A stretch of DNA of 64,000 bases from TMED27 sp964350435 (lineage in GTDB: Bacteria; Pseudomonadota; Alphaproteobacteria; Micavibrionales; Micavibrionaceae): assembly GCA_964350435.1 (NCBI GenBank), contig CAYGJS010000005.1:28759-92758 (forward strand). Direction: 5' to 3'. Positions 30,524 to 39,477 of the stretch are shown piece after piece; the stretch's first letter is position 1; each line of letters begins with the position of its first letter. The notes under the pieces are model-generated. The model was not told the DNA's origin and searched no databases. It saw only the letters and a list, made by a program, of their open reading frames with translations. A program made the position numbers and the translations under genes.

Positions 30524-32149
30524 ATGAGCCTCGATATTTTCTTCACATCACAAAACCAGACAAGCGTTGCCGGCGCGGGAAAACCGACAGCGGCGAGCGC
30601 GGGGGCTGGCCTTGCCGGTGGAGCGGATCTCAACTTCATGGATATGATTCTGGGATTGCTGAAGCAGGAGATTCAGACGCTTGAGGTTCATAAACCTGCA
30701 GAAGAGAAGACTGAGGATAAAGACATTCAGGATGGTTTGACCGCCCTTTTGTCTTACGATAATCCGAGTCTGGATGAGGAGGCAGGTTTAGACATTGCGC
30801 GCATCCTTGCGGAGAACCCGGAGATTGAAGAGCAGGTCATGGCCCTGGTCGAGGATGCCGGGCTGGAGCCGATGGAGGCCCTGCAGCATACAATCGCTCT
30901 TAACAAAGAAGCTTTTGATAAGATTCTCAAGCCGTTAACGGGTGAAGTTCTGGCGGCGGAAGATGCCCAAGACGGCAAACCGCGCTTGCTCAATCTGCTG
31001 TGGCTCAAAGAGAAAAGCGAGATGAATCAAGATATGAGCAAGCTTGAGCAAACCCTTTTGAAAATTGAAGAATTAAAGGCTGCGAACGACCCTGCGCTGA
31101 TCAATTTGAATTTGACACCAGAGCAACTGGCGACGCTTGAGCAAGCGCAAGGCGAGATTGCCGAATATGTTCATCTTAAGGATGTCAGCCCTGAGGAACT
31201 GAATTCTATTTTGTCCGGGTTTGCTGGTTTGATGCCGATTATTATCAACAAGGCACCGCAAGCCCCCGTCCTGGTGACGCCGCTGCAAATTGTCCAGAGC
31301 GCACAGGTGAATACCGCCGCGATGCCTGCTGAGGGCAAGGCAATGCAACAGATTGCTACGAAATTGAATGCGCTTGATGTCGGTGCGGGTGAAGCGGATG
31401 CGATTGAAAACATCGATGCGGATGCGGATGCGGATTTCAAAGACCTTCTGGATAAAGCGTTTGGCAAACCGCAGGGTGATGACAAGGCCATAATTCCGGC
31501 GAACAGCAATGCCCCCTCCTCCAAGGCTGCGCCGCAAGCAGGGGCCAACCCGACGAGTTTACAATTCCAAACCCTGCCTGCGACTTTTGAGGGTTCACAG
31601 CTTTTAAGCTTTGATCCGGCACAAGGGTTACCGGAGAGTTTCGCGCCGATTGCGACCAACAGCCTGCAAATGAATGTGCTGACGAATCTTGCCTCTCAGG
31701 CTCCGCATGCGGGGGCGATGAACCCTGTGATGCAGACCTTGGCAGCGCAAATCCAGCGCAATATGGGCAACGGGCAGACCACAGAATTCAGGCTGCAGCT
31801 TGACCCGCCCGAGCTGGGCCGCGTGGAAGTGCAGATGAGTTTCGGCAAGGATAAGAGCCTTAAGACCGGTATCGTAGTTGAAAAACCCGAAACTTACATG
31901 ATGCTTCAACGCGACGCGCAGATGCTGGAGCGGACATTGCAGAATATGGGGCTGGACACCGAGGGCGGTATCAGTCTGGAGCTGGCCGAGCAAGGTTTTG
32001 ATTTTGACCGCGACAACAGCCGCGGCGGCGGACATGACAAAGGTGGCACTGGCGCCGGCGGCGAAGATGAAACAGACATTATTGAAAGCACGATGACATG
32101 GCATGTCGACCCGAATACAGGTCACACACGCTATGACATTTGGGCATAA
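30524..32149 (+). CDS. fliK: Hook-length control protein FliK
   Basis: A 541-residue secreted ruler protein. The long N-terminal part is low-complexity (Ala, Glu, Leu-rich), typical of FliK. The C-terminal switch domain is clear: TTEFRLQLDPPELGRVEVQMSFGKDKSLKTGIVVEKPETYMMLQRDAQMLERTLQNMGLD, the Flg_hook signature. A Gly/Asp-rich tail follows. FliK measures hook length and triggers FlhB substrate switching; it sits just before flgD and the hook genes. Confidence 0.93.
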   Translation: MSLDIFFTSQNQTSVAGAGKPTAASAGAGLAGGADLNFMDMILGLLKQEIQTLEVHKPAEEKTEDKDIQDGLTALLSYDNPSLDEEAGLDIARILAENPEIEEQVMALVEDAGLEPMEALQHTIALNKEAFDKILKPLTGEVLAAEDAQDGKPRLLNLLWLKEKSEMNQDMSKLEQTLLKIEELKAANDPALINLNLTPEQLATLEQAQGEIAEYVHLKDVSPEELNSILSGFAGLMPIIINKAPQAPVLVTPLQIVQSAQVNTAAMPAEGKAMQQIATKLNALDVGAGEADAIENIDADADADFKDLLDKAFGKPQGDDKAIIPANSNAPSSKAAPQAGANPTSLQFQTLPATFEGSQLLSFDPAQGLPESFAPIATNSLQMNVLTNLASQAPHAGAMNPVMQTLAAQIQRNMGNGQTTEFRLQLDPPELGRVEVQMSFGKDKSLKTGIVVEKPETYMMLQRDAQMLERTLQNMGLDTEGGISLELAEQGFDFDRDNSRGGGHDKGGTGAGGEDETDIIESTMTWHVDPNTGHTRYDIWA

Positions 32150-32164
32150 CAGGAAGACAAGACC

Positions 32165-32890
32165 ATGGTATCAGATGTCACGATTAACACCGCCCTGCAG
32201 CAGCAATCCAATACGGCGAATGCATCCGTTGGGCTGGCCGATGACTTTAGCCAGTTTCTGCAACTGCTGACCATTCAGCTGCAAAATCAGGACCCTTTGT
32301 CGCCGATGGATACCACAGAGTTTACCAATCAGCTGGTTGCGTTTTCCGGCGTTGAACAGCAGATCAACACCAATCAAAAACTGGACAGCCTTGTCGCGCT
32401 TCAGCTCGGCAATACGATGGGCAGCGCTTTGGGGTATGTGGGGCTGGATGCCAGCTATGTATCTTCCGAGTTCTATTTTGACGGATCGCAGGCGCAGACC
32501 ATCAATTATGCGCTCGACGGTACGGCTGTGGAATCAACAATCCGTATTGTCAATGAATCCGGCGACACCGTGTTTGAAACTGATGGCTCCAGAAATGTCG
32601 GTAATAACGAGTTTGTCTGGGACGGAAAAGATAATTTCGGCAATCCTGTTGAGGCCGGAACCTATCAATTCCGCGTTGATGCGCTGGACATAAATGACGA
32701 GGCGATCGGGACAACATCGGTTGTGACCGGCAAGGTCAAGGGGATTGAAAACCAGAATGGTTTGATTTTCCTGCTGATCGGCGAGCGGGCTGTATCGCTG
32801 GGGAATATTTTGAATGTCAGCGAGCCTGATACAGACGAAGAAACAGAAACACCCGTAGAAGGCGAAGAAACGCCTTTGGAAGATGCGTAG
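32165..32890 (+). CDS. flgD: Hook-capping scaffold protein FlgD
   Basis: FlgD caps the growing hook. The 241-residue protein has the N-terminal FlgD signature FSQFLQLLTIQLQNQDPLSPMDTTEFTNQLVAFSGVEQQINTNQKLDSL, a Tudor-like/FnIII middle (FVWDGKDNFGNPVEAGTYQFRVDALD) and an unusual Thr/Glu-rich tail (EPDTDEETETPVEGEETPLEDA). AGGAAGACAAG precedes the start. It lies between fliK and flgE. Confidence 0.95.
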   Translation: MVSDVTINTALQQQSNTANASVGLADDFSQFLQLLTIQLQNQDPLSPMDTTEFTNQLVAFSGVEQQINTNQKLDSLVALQLGNTMGSALGYVGLDASYVSSEFYFDGSQAQTINYALDGTAVESTIRIVNESGDTVFETDGSRNVGNNEFVWDGKDNFGNPVEAGTYQFRVDALDINDEAIGTTSVVTGKVKGIENQNGLIFLLIGERAVSLGNILNVSEPDTDEETETPVEGEETPLEDA

Positions 32891-32906
32891 ATAAAAGGAC
32901 GAAACG

Positions 32907-34697
32907 ATGAGCTTATTTGGATCACTTTATACGGGAACGGCGGGGATGCTCGCTCAGGAACGCTCGACCTCCGTGATCAGCGAGAACATCGCCAATGTTA
33001 CCACAACCGGTTACAAGCGTCAGGAAACCGCGTTTCAGGATATGCTTTCGACCAATAAATACACGACGCGCGAAAATGGAAGCGTTTTGAGCACGCGGAT
33101 CAACAGGATCGATCATCAGGGCACGGTGCAGCAGACCGGATCGAAGACCGATATTGCGGTGATCGGCAATGGATTCTTTTCGGTTCGCGAACCGGGGGCT
33201 CTTGCTGATGATCGATTCCTCTATACAAGGAACGGGACATTTCAGCCTAATGAGAATGGCACCTTGCAGAACTCTGCCGGTTTCGAGCTATATGGATGGC
33301 CGATAGACCAGAACGGCACGGTATCCAGCGGGCCGGACACAACCTCTCTACAGCTTGTGGATGTTGATTTATTTGCAACACAAAGCACGCCGACAACCGC
33401 AGGCGTGTTATCGATCAATCTGGATTCACAGGAGAGTGCGATTGATCCGCATACTCTTAATCCTGCACAACTTCTGCCGGTCAGCAGCCAGGCTGCGCAG
33501 TTTGCGCGGAGCGTTGCCGTTTATGATACTGGCGGGACAGAGCGGCGCGTAACATTTGAGTTCCGCAAAATCGTGGGGCCGATGGCCCATTTTTCCAGTA
33601 ACAATAATACCCCCTATCAGAGAACAGCGGATCTTATTGATCCCAATGGACCTACGCCCGGGATCAACGGCGGGGATGTTTTACAGATTAGTGACGGCGT
33701 CAATATGCTGGATGTGACGATGGTGGCTGCGCCCGCCAATACTGCGCTCGGAGAGGCGAGCAATATCAACGAGGTGATTTCGGTGATTAACAATTTTACG
33801 GACGGTGTCGGTGCGCCTGTGTTTACGGCCAGCCTGTCTGAAGCAGGCAGGCTTTTGGTGCAATCGAACAGCCTGACGGGGACGATGGATATTTCCGGAT
33901 CCAGTGCCAGCGTTCTGGGGGCGGGCGGTTTTAATTTCATTGCCGACCCCTTCGATGGCGATTACGTTTATGCACCAGAAGCCGATATGAGCGTAGATGG
34001 GGTTGCCAACCCGAATCAGAGTGCTTTTCCGCCGCTGGCCAATACAACAACGGCCAATCCTTTCCATTGGTGGGAGGTCAGCATCACCACCATAGATCCC
34101 GCCACCCCGAGCGGAACGGCGACCACCGAGATTTCAAAGGGATTGATTAATTTTAACGGCGATGGATCACTGAATGCAACTGTGGACGGGAGTGGTCAGG
34201 CACTGATTGATCTGGGCACCATCAATTTTGATAGCGCAGATGCATCGGAGGATGTGGCGATGGTGTTCGATATCGCTGATTTCACACAATATGCGGGTGA
34301 ATATAATGTTCTGATCGCAGAGCAAAACGGGACTCCGCTTGGCAGTTTTGTCGGTGTCGAGGTTACCCGCGACGGGATTGTGGAGGCTCTCTTTAATAAT
34401 GGAGAGCGGGTTCCGTCATATCAAATTCCTTTGGCGCATTTCGTCAATGTGAACGGCCTTGAGAGGATCTCAGGGACGGCTTTTGCGGAGACAGAAGACT
34501 CGGGGATCGTCACCATGTTTGAGGCAGGACTGGGAGGAACGGGAACGCTCCAGAGTTCCAGTCTTGAGAACTCGAACGTGGATCTGGCCAATGAATTCAG
34601 CATGCTGATTGTCAATCAGCGGGCATTTTCACTGAATTCTCGCTTGATAAGTACGATAGATGAAATGACGCAGCTGACCAGCAGGCTGAAACAATAA
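32907..34697 (+). CDS. flgE: Flagellar hook protein FlgE, copy 1
   Basis: A 596-residue hook protein. N-terminus: MSLFGSLYTGTAGMLAQERSTSVISENIANVTTTGYKRQETAFQDM, then TDIAVIGNGFFSVREPG and FLYTRNGTFQPNENGTLQNSAGFELYGWP. C-terminus: ENSNVDLANEFSMLIVNQRAFSLNSRLISTIDEMTQLTSRLKQ. The long variable middle makes it larger than enterobacterial FlgE (about 400 residues), as is common in alphaproteobacteria. It is followed by a second protein of the same type. Confidence 0.93.
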   Translation: MSLFGSLYTGTAGMLAQERSTSVISENIANVTTTGYKRQETAFQDMLSTNKYTTRENGSVLSTRINRIDHQGTVQQTGSKTDIAVIGNGFFSVREPGALADDRFLYTRNGTFQPNENGTLQNSAGFELYGWPIDQNGTVSSGPDTTSLQLVDVDLFATQSTPTTAGVLSINLDSQESAIDPHTLNPAQLLPVSSQAAQFARSVAVYDTGGTERRVTFEFRKIVGPMAHFSSNNNTPYQRTADLIDPNGPTPGINGGDVLQISDGVNMLDVTMVAAPANTALGEASNINEVISVINNFTDGVGAPVFTASLSEAGRLLVQSNSLTGTMDISGSSASVLGAGGFNFIADPFDGDYVYAPEADMSVDGVANPNQSAFPPLANTTTANPFHWWEVSITTIDPATPSGTATTEISKGLINFNGDGSLNATVDGSGQALIDLGTINFDSADASEDVAMVFDIADFTQYAGEYNVLIAEQNGTPLGSFVGVEVTRDGIVEALFNNGERVPSYQIPLAHFVNVNGLERISGTAFAETEDSGIVTMFEAGLGGTGTLQSSSLENSNVDLANEFSMLIVNQRAFSLNSRLISTIDEMTQLTSRLKQ

Positions 34698-34772
34698 TGA
34701 ATGAGAGAACTTTAATCGGCTGAACGCAGCCACAACCCTAGGAACCAATTTTTTTAAGAAGGAGACTACACT

Positions 34773-36599
34773 ATGGGACTATTTGGATCACTTTTTACCG
34801 GCGTTTCGGCATTATTTGCCCAGAGCCAGAATACTGCGATTATTTCCAACAATATCGCCAATATCAGCACGACGGGCTTTAAGCGCTCGGAGGCTTCTTT
34901 CCAAAGTCTGGTGACATCGGAAAGCCGTTCTTCACGATATTCTCCCGGTACGGTTTCGGTGAACAGATTGCAGCGTGTGGACCAGCAGGGCTCTATTCAG
35001 CAAACAGCGTCCTCCACGGATGCGGCCGTTTCCGGGAATGGATTTTTTCCTGTTAAGCGCTCGACGCAAGCGGGACAGGAATTTTTATATACTCGCGCGG
35101 GGCAGTTCTCGGAGGACGCTACCGGATTGTTGCGGAATGCCTCGGGCTTCGTGCTTTATGCGTGGCCGATTGATTCAGCCGGAAACCTGCCTGCGAACCA
35201 GGGGGATCTGGTGTCTTTGGTGCCTGCGGACGTTGCCTTCCTTGGCGGTTTGACACGCCCGACCAACACAGCGGAGCTGGCGATTAACCTTGATGCGGAT
35301 CAGGTTCAGTATAACACGGGGGATGCCGCCGGTAACGGCGAGCTTGCCCTGCCTCTTGATAAAGACGCCATATCGCCAAACTTTTCGCGGGGATTGACTG
35401 TTTTTGACCAGTTGGGAACGGCACAGACAGCCACTTTGGAATACCGTAAAATTACGGGGCCGATGGCCAACCTTACATCCGCAAGCACCACCACTATTCA
35501 GGCGGGAAGCGATGTGATTGCAGGTGGAGCCTTGGGAACCGGGATATTCGCCGGTATCAGCCCAAATGATGCGATGGATATTACGATCGGCGGTCAGACG
35601 CTGCGGCTTGAATTTGTTGCAGGAACAGGCGATCCGACAACAGTTGCCGCGCCTGGTGCGGGGTCGCTGGTCGGCGTTGCAACTGTTCAGGAGATGATCT
35701 CTGCGATTGACAGTTTCCTTGTTGGCGGTACGCAGGCTCTGGATGCGCGTTTGAACGCTTCGGGGCAGGTTATTATCAAAGCGATTGATCCGACGGATAC
35801 GTTTACGATGTCAGATTTTGCAGGTACGCCGATGTCTATTGCAGGCGGGCTTAACTATGGCGCATCACCTGTGACAGCGGTACCCTTGGCCAACTTTATT
35901 GCCGGCGCAGCGAATGGGGGTGTTTATACAGCAAACGACCAGACAGGAACGAATCCAGTCTTTCCCGCTTTTAGCAACATTACCAACCCCAATACAGAGG
36001 GCTGGTGGGAACTTAAAATTCTGCACCCGGACGGCAGCGTTATTTCCGAAGGATTGTTGAATTTTAGTGGGGACGGTACCTTGAATGCAGCCCCTGACTC
36101 TACAGCCAATATTGATATCAACCTTCAGAATGTAAACTGGGGGAACGGTTCTGAACTTCAGGACTTCGATATTGACATTGAGAGGTTCTCTCAGTTTTCC
36201 GGTAACTATGACGTGATTTTCTCCGATCAGGACGGAGCGGAGCTTGGACTTCGAACAGGCGTTGAACTCACCCGTGAAGGTAAAATCGTAGCGCGGTTCT
36301 CGAACGGTGCCTCGGCAGACCTTTATCAAGTGCCGTTGATTACCTTTGCGAACCAGAACGGTCTGACGGAAGTTTCAGGGACAGCCTATACGGAGACAGA
36401 TGAATCAGGTGAGGAAAACCTGCGCGAAGCCGGAGCCGGCGGTGCGGGCTTCATCGAGCCCTCTACTTTGGAGGCTTCGAACGTCGATCTGGCGGACGAG
36501 TTTGCACGATTGATCGTTTCGCAGCGGGCGTTTGGCGCCTCGACGCGGGTGATTACCACTGTTGACCAGATGACACAGGATCTTTTGAACCTGAGATAG
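34773..36599 (+). CDS. Flagellar hook protein FlgE, copy 2 (paralogue)
   Basis: A 608-residue paralogue of the preceding protein with the same ends: MGLFGSLFTGVSALFAQSQNTAIISNNIANISTTGFKRSEASFQ, STDAAVSGNGFFPVKRS, and LEASNVDLADEFARLIVSQRAFGASTRVITTVDQMTQDLLNL. Several middle landmarks also match copy 1 (NPFHWWEVSI versus NTEGWWELKI; KGLINFNGDGSLNA versus EGLLNFSGDGTLNA). AAGAAGGAGA precedes the start. It could be a second hook subunit or serve a different part of the axial structure. The residues conserved between the copies are those needed for axial polymerisation. Confidence 0.9.
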   Translation: MGLFGSLFTGVSALFAQSQNTAIISNNIANISTTGFKRSEASFQSLVTSESRSSRYSPGTVSVNRLQRVDQQGSIQQTASSTDAAVSGNGFFPVKRSTQAGQEFLYTRAGQFSEDATGLLRNASGFVLYAWPIDSAGNLPANQGDLVSLVPADVAFLGGLTRPTNTAELAINLDADQVQYNTGDAAGNGELALPLDKDAISPNFSRGLTVFDQLGTAQTATLEYRKITGPMANLTSASTTTIQAGSDVIAGGALGTGIFAGISPNDAMDITIGGQTLRLEFVAGTGDPTTVAAPGAGSLVGVATVQEMISAIDSFLVGGTQALDARLNASGQVIIKAIDPTDTFTMSDFAGTPMSIAGGLNYGASPVTAVPLANFIAGAANGGVYTANDQTGTNPVFPAFSNITNPNTEGWWELKILHPDGSVISEGLLNFSGDGTLNAAPDSTANIDINLQNVNWGNGSELQDFDIDIERFSQFSGNYDVIFSDQDGAELGLRTGVELTREGKIVARFSNGASADLYQVPLITFANQNGLTEVSGTAYTETDESGEENLREAGAGGAGFIEPSTLEASNVDLADEFARLIVSQRAFGASTRVITTVDQMTQDLLNLR

Positions 36600-36610
36600 G
36601 AATTAAGTTT

Positions 36611-36796
36611 GGGGTTATAACCTCTGGGATCATGCTACCCGGCACTCCCTAACCCCAGAGGTTAGCCCCGAAAATTCTTTGGGAAGCACTCCATCTAGAA
36701 CAGGTGGGCATTTCAGAGAATTAAGGACGCATCGGGCAATGCCCTAAGACCCACACCCCTAACATGGGTCGAACCCTAACCGTTCTCGGTGCGTCC
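36611..36796 (+). ncRNA. Candidate structured RNA between the hook genes and the sugar island
   Basis: Three consecutive foldable domains are visible. Domain 1 (36611-36669) has GGGG/CCCC and an 11-bp TAACCTCTGGG/CCCAGAGGTTA stem. Domain 2 (36673-36722) has AATTCTTTG/CAGAGAATT with a nested CCATCT/AGGTGG hairpin. Domain 3 (36725-36796) is closed by GGACGCA/TGCGTCC around hairpins GGGC-AAT-GCCC, GACCCA/TGGGTC and CCG-TTCT-CGG, a cloverleaf-like outline. The words CCCTAACC and CCCCTAAC recur in loops. A terminator follows at 36812. There is no credible ORF. It does not fit a canonical tRNA, and I do not recognise a known RNA family. It may be a stand-alone sRNA or the leader of rfbF. Confidence 0.6.
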
Positions 36797-36811
36797 ACCT
36801 TATTCATAGAA

Positions 36812-36846
36812 AACACCTCGCCGGGAAAGGCGGGGTGTTTTTTCTT
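36812..36846 (+). terminator. Rho-independent terminator before rfbF
   Basis: Stem AACACCTCGCC / GGCGGGGTGTT (11 pairs including one G-T) with loop GGGAAA, followed by a T run. It ends the structured region and lies 48 bases before rfbF, so it either ends the hook operon/RNA transcript or could attenuate rfbF. Confidence 0.88.
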
Positions 36847-36894
36847 TGGTAATTCCTGTAAATTTATTTTCGTGAAACCATGAAGGAGCAGATT

Positions 36895-37671
36895 ATGAAA
36901 GCAGTTATTCTTGCAGGCGGATTAGGCACCAGACTGGCGGAGGAGACGGGGACGCGCCCCAAGCCGATGGTCGAGATCGGGGGGTATCCGATTTTGTGGC
37001 ACATCATGAAGATTTATTCCGCCCATGGTGTCAACGAGTTCATTATCTGCCTTGGATATAAAGGGCATATGATCAAGGAGTATTTCGCGAATTATTTCCT
37101 GCATACTTCTGATGTCACCTTCGATATGAAGCATGGCGGGAATATGCAGATTCATGATAATAAATCCGAGCCGTGGAAAGTGACTTTGGTGGATACGGGC
37201 GCGGATACGATGACGGGCGGGCGATTGAAACGCGTTCGTGAGCATATCGGCGCGGATACGTTCTGTTTTACTTATGGCGATGGCGTTGGGAATGTGGATA
37301 TTGCGGCGAGCATAGCGTTTCACAAGGAGCAAAAGCGCAAGGCAACGATGACGGTGGTGCAACCGCCGGGGCGTTTTGGCGCGGTGATGTTTAAAGACGG
37401 CAAGGTGAACGAATTTGTCGAGAAACCCGCAGGCGATCATAACTGGATCAATGGCGGGTTCTTTGTATTGGAGCCATCCGTGATTGATTATATCGATAGT
37501 GATGATCAAATGTGGGAGCATAAACCGCTGGAAACGCTCTATAAAGACGGGGAGCTTTCCGCGTTTCAACATGAGAGCTTCTGGCAGCCTATGGACGCGC
37601 TGCGTGACAAAATGAAGCTGGAAGACCTTTGGGCGAGCGGGAACGCGCCCTGGAAAATTTGGAAAGACTAG
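36895..37671 (+). CDS. rfbF: Glucose-1-phosphate cytidylyltransferase
   Basis: Makes CDP-glucose from CTP and glucose-1-phosphate. The ATG at 36895 is chosen because GAAGGAG lies 7 bases upstream; an ATG at 36880 contains that ribosome site. The 258-residue protein begins MKAVILAGGLGTRLAEETG-RPKPMVEIGG, the nucleotidyltransferase signature, and has FCFTYGDGVGNVD (metal-binding Asp), FVEKPAGDHNWINGGFFVLEP and ESFWQPMDALRDK, typical of RfbF. First gene of the sugar island, followed by the CDP-glucose dehydratase. Confidence 0.95.
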   Translation: MKAVILAGGLGTRLAEETGTRPKPMVEIGGYPILWHIMKIYSAHGVNEFIICLGYKGHMIKEYFANYFLHTSDVTFDMKHGGNMQIHDNKSEPWKVTLVDTGADTMTGGRLKRVREHIGADTFCFTYGDGVGNVDIAASIAFHKEQKRKATMTVVQPPGRFGAVMFKDGKVNEFVEKPAGDHNWINGGFFVLEPSVIDYIDSDDQMWEHKPLETLYKDGELSAFQHESFWQPMDALRDKMKLEDLWASGNAPWKIWKD

Positions 37672-37685
37672 ATGATAGATAGGCT

Positions 37686-37800
37686 TGTCAGTGCGAGGAT
37701 GGCCTTTGGCCTGACGCGGCGATCTCTGGATTGCTTCGCACGGTTCGCAATGACGGGGTTTTGGATTGCTTCGTTGCTGGAAGGCTCCTCGCAATGACGG
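37686..37800. repeat. Dispersed ATTGCTTCG...CGCAATGACGG repeats in tandem, at the rfbG start
   Basis: Two right arms of the repeat family lie in tandem: TGGATTGCTTCGCACGG-TTCGCAATGACGG and TTGGATTGCTTCGTTGC...CTCGCAATGACGG. The last one supplies the ATG used as start of rfbG. It fills the rfbF-rfbG gap. Confidence 0.85.
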
Positions 37801-38840
37801 GTTTTTGGAATGGCAAGCGTGTTCTGATTACGGGACATACCGGCTTTAAGGGCGGGTGGCTTACGCTTTGGTTAAGATCTCTGGGCGCGGAGATTTGCGG
37901 GATTGGCCTTTCGCCTGATACCACCCCTTCCCTGTTTGATCTGGCGAATGTGGAAAGCGGCATTGAACATCATATTCAGGACATCCGCGACGCTACGGCA
38001 ACGGCGGCGATCATCCAAAACTTTAATCCCGAGATTGTTTTTCATCTGGCGGCGCAGCCTCTGGTGCGGGCGAGTTACCGCGACCCTTTGGGCAATTTTG
38101 ATACCAATGTGATGGGGACGGCTTATGTGCTGGATGCTTTGCGGGGCTGCGAGGCGGTGAAGTCTGTTGTTATTGTGACGACGGATAAGGTGTACGAGAA
38201 TTTGGAAACGGGGCAAGCTTACCGCGAGAGTGACCATCTGGGCGGGCATGACCCGTATAGCGCCAGCAAGGCGGCGGCAGAGATTATAACGCAGTCCTAT
38301 CGCAAGTCTTTCTTTGATGAGCGCGGCGTAAATGTTGCCAGTGCGCGCGCGGGCAATGTGATTGGCGGCGGGGATTGGTCGGAAGACCGGCTTATCCCCG
38401 ATGCGATTAAAGCATGGAGCGCGGGCGCGTGCCTTGAGATACGCTCTCCCTCCTCTGTGCGGCCTTGGCAGCACGTGCTGGAGCCGCTGCATGGCTATAT
38501 GGTTTTGGCGCAGAAGTTATGGGATAGCGCGGAGTATAATGAGGGGTGGAATTTTGGCCCATCGGCGAGCGGCGCGGTGGCGGTGAAAGATGTGATTGAA
38601 ATTGCGCGCTCGGTTTACGGCGAATGCGATGTGAAATACGGGGTCAATGACGGGCCGCATGAGGCGGGTTTATTGATGCTGGATGTCTCAAAGTCGCAAG
38701 AAAGGCTGGGTGTGAAGCCGCTCTGGGATATTCGCACGAGCGTAGAAAAGACGTTTGAATGGTACCGCGCGGTGGCCGAGGGCGGCGATGCGCAGGCTCT
38801 CTGTTTAGCGCAGATCAAGGAGTATAGCGATGCGGTTTGA
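37794..38840 (+). CDS. rfbG: CDP-glucose 4,6-dehydratase
   Basis: Converts CDP-glucose to CDP-4-keto-6-deoxyglucose, the branch point to dideoxy and branched sugars. The start is placed at ATG 37794; codons further upstream translate only the repeat. The 348-residue SDR protein has the NAD-binding TGHTGFKGGWL (residues 13-23), FHLAAQPLVRASYRDPLGNFDTNVMGT, the catalytic YSASK and the substrate-loop region GNVIGGGDWSEDRLIPD. These are RfbG hallmarks. The start codon lies in a GCAATGACGG repeat end, with no clear ribosome site, so expression may depend on the context of the repeat. Overlaps the next gene by 11 bases. Confidence 0.94.
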   Translation: MTGFWNGKRVLITGHTGFKGGWLTLWLRSLGAEICGIGLSPDTTPSLFDLANVESGIEHHIQDIRDATATAAIIQNFNPEIVFHLAAQPLVRASYRDPLGNFDTNVMGTAYVLDALRGCEAVKSVVIVTTDKVYENLETGQAYRESDHLGGHDPYSASKAAAEIITQSYRKSFFDERGVNVASARAGNVIGGGDWSEDRLIPDAIKAWSAGACLEIRSPSSVRPWQHVLEPLHGYMVLAQKLWDSAEYNEGWNFGPSASGAVAVKDVIEIARSVYGECDVKYGVNDGPHEAGLLMLDVSKSQERLGVKPLWDIRTSVEKTFEWYRAVAEGGDAQALCLAQIKEYSDAV

Positions 38841-39390
38841 TATTACGGACACACCGATTGCAGGGGTAAAGGTGATTACGCGCAAGCCGATTGGTGATGA
38901 TCGCGGGTGGTTTGAGCGATTGTTTGCGATTGAGCATATGGTCGATCTGGGCTGGCCAAAAGACGGAATCGTCCATGTGAATCACACCTTCACGGCTGAT
39001 AAAGGTACGGTGCGCGGGATGCATTACCAAAACCCGCCACATGCCGAGTATAAATTCGTGAGTTGTATCAGCGGGGAAATTTATGATGCGGTGTTGGATT
39101 TGCGGGCAGGGTCGCCGACATTTCTACAGTCCTTCGGCGTGCCTTTGAGCGAGGATAATCACAAGAGCCTGATACTGCCGCATGGTGTGGCGCATGGGTT
39201 TCAGTCGATGAGCGATAATGCGGTGATCATGTATTTGGTGTCCACGGCGTATAATTTTGACCATGAAGGCGTTGTGAACCCCAAAGATCCCAGAATTGGA
39301 ATTGCGTGGCCGATCGACATTACGACACTGTCTGATAAAGATGGCGGCGCGCCTCACATCGACAACAGCTTTAAAGGGATTGTGCTATAA
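38830..39390 (+). CDS. RmlC-like sugar nucleotide 3,5-epimerase
   Basis: A 186-residue cupin of the dTDP-4-dehydrorhamnose 3,5-epimerase family: DDRGWFERLFAIEHM, VHVNHTFTADKGTVRGMHYQNPPHAEYKFVSCISGEIYDAVLDLR and LILPHGVAHGFQSMSDNAVIMYL. The catalytic His (GMHYQ) and the HGF motif are present. In this context it probably epimerises a CDP-4-keto-6-deoxy sugar made by RfbG rather than a dTDP sugar, but that is inferred. Its start overlaps the rfbG end. Confidence 0.9.
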   Translation: MRFDITDTPIAGVKVITRKPIGDDRGWFERLFAIEHMVDLGWPKDGIVHVNHTFTADKGTVRGMHYQNPPHAEYKFVSCISGEIYDAVLDLRAGSPTFLQSFGVPLSEDNHKSLILPHGVAHGFQSMSDNAVIMYLVSTAYNFDHEGVVNPKDPRIGIAWPIDITTLSDKDGGAPHIDNSFKGIVL

Positions 39391-39394
39391 AGAG

Positions 39395-39470
39395 CGTCAT
39401 TGCGAGAAGCCTCAGCGGCGAAGCAATCTCTGCCTCAAAAATAGATTGCTTCGCTACGCGCGCAATGACG
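39395..39470. repeat. Full-length dispersed CGTCATTGCGAG...CGCAATGACG hairpin repeat
   Basis: A nearly complete copy with inverted arms: CGTCATTGCGAG at the left and CGCAATGACG at the right, and internal GCGAAGCAATCT facing AGATTGCTTCGC. The transcript would fold into a long hairpin. It separates the convergent RmlC-like and CmcI-like genes and could work as a bidirectional terminator. Confidence 0.9.
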
Positions 39471-39477
39471 GAAACTG

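Noticed and set aside
36725..36796. tRNA gene in the cloverleaf-like domain
   Set aside because: The 7-bp closing stem is tRNA-like, but the D-arm, anticodon loop and T-arm do not fit: there is no TTCGA T-loop with a 5-bp stem and the anticodon-like loop is too long.
36764..36883. Small ORF beginning ATGGGTCGAACC inside the structured region
   Set aside because: It has no ribosome site, runs through the terminator hairpin and has no protein-like composition.
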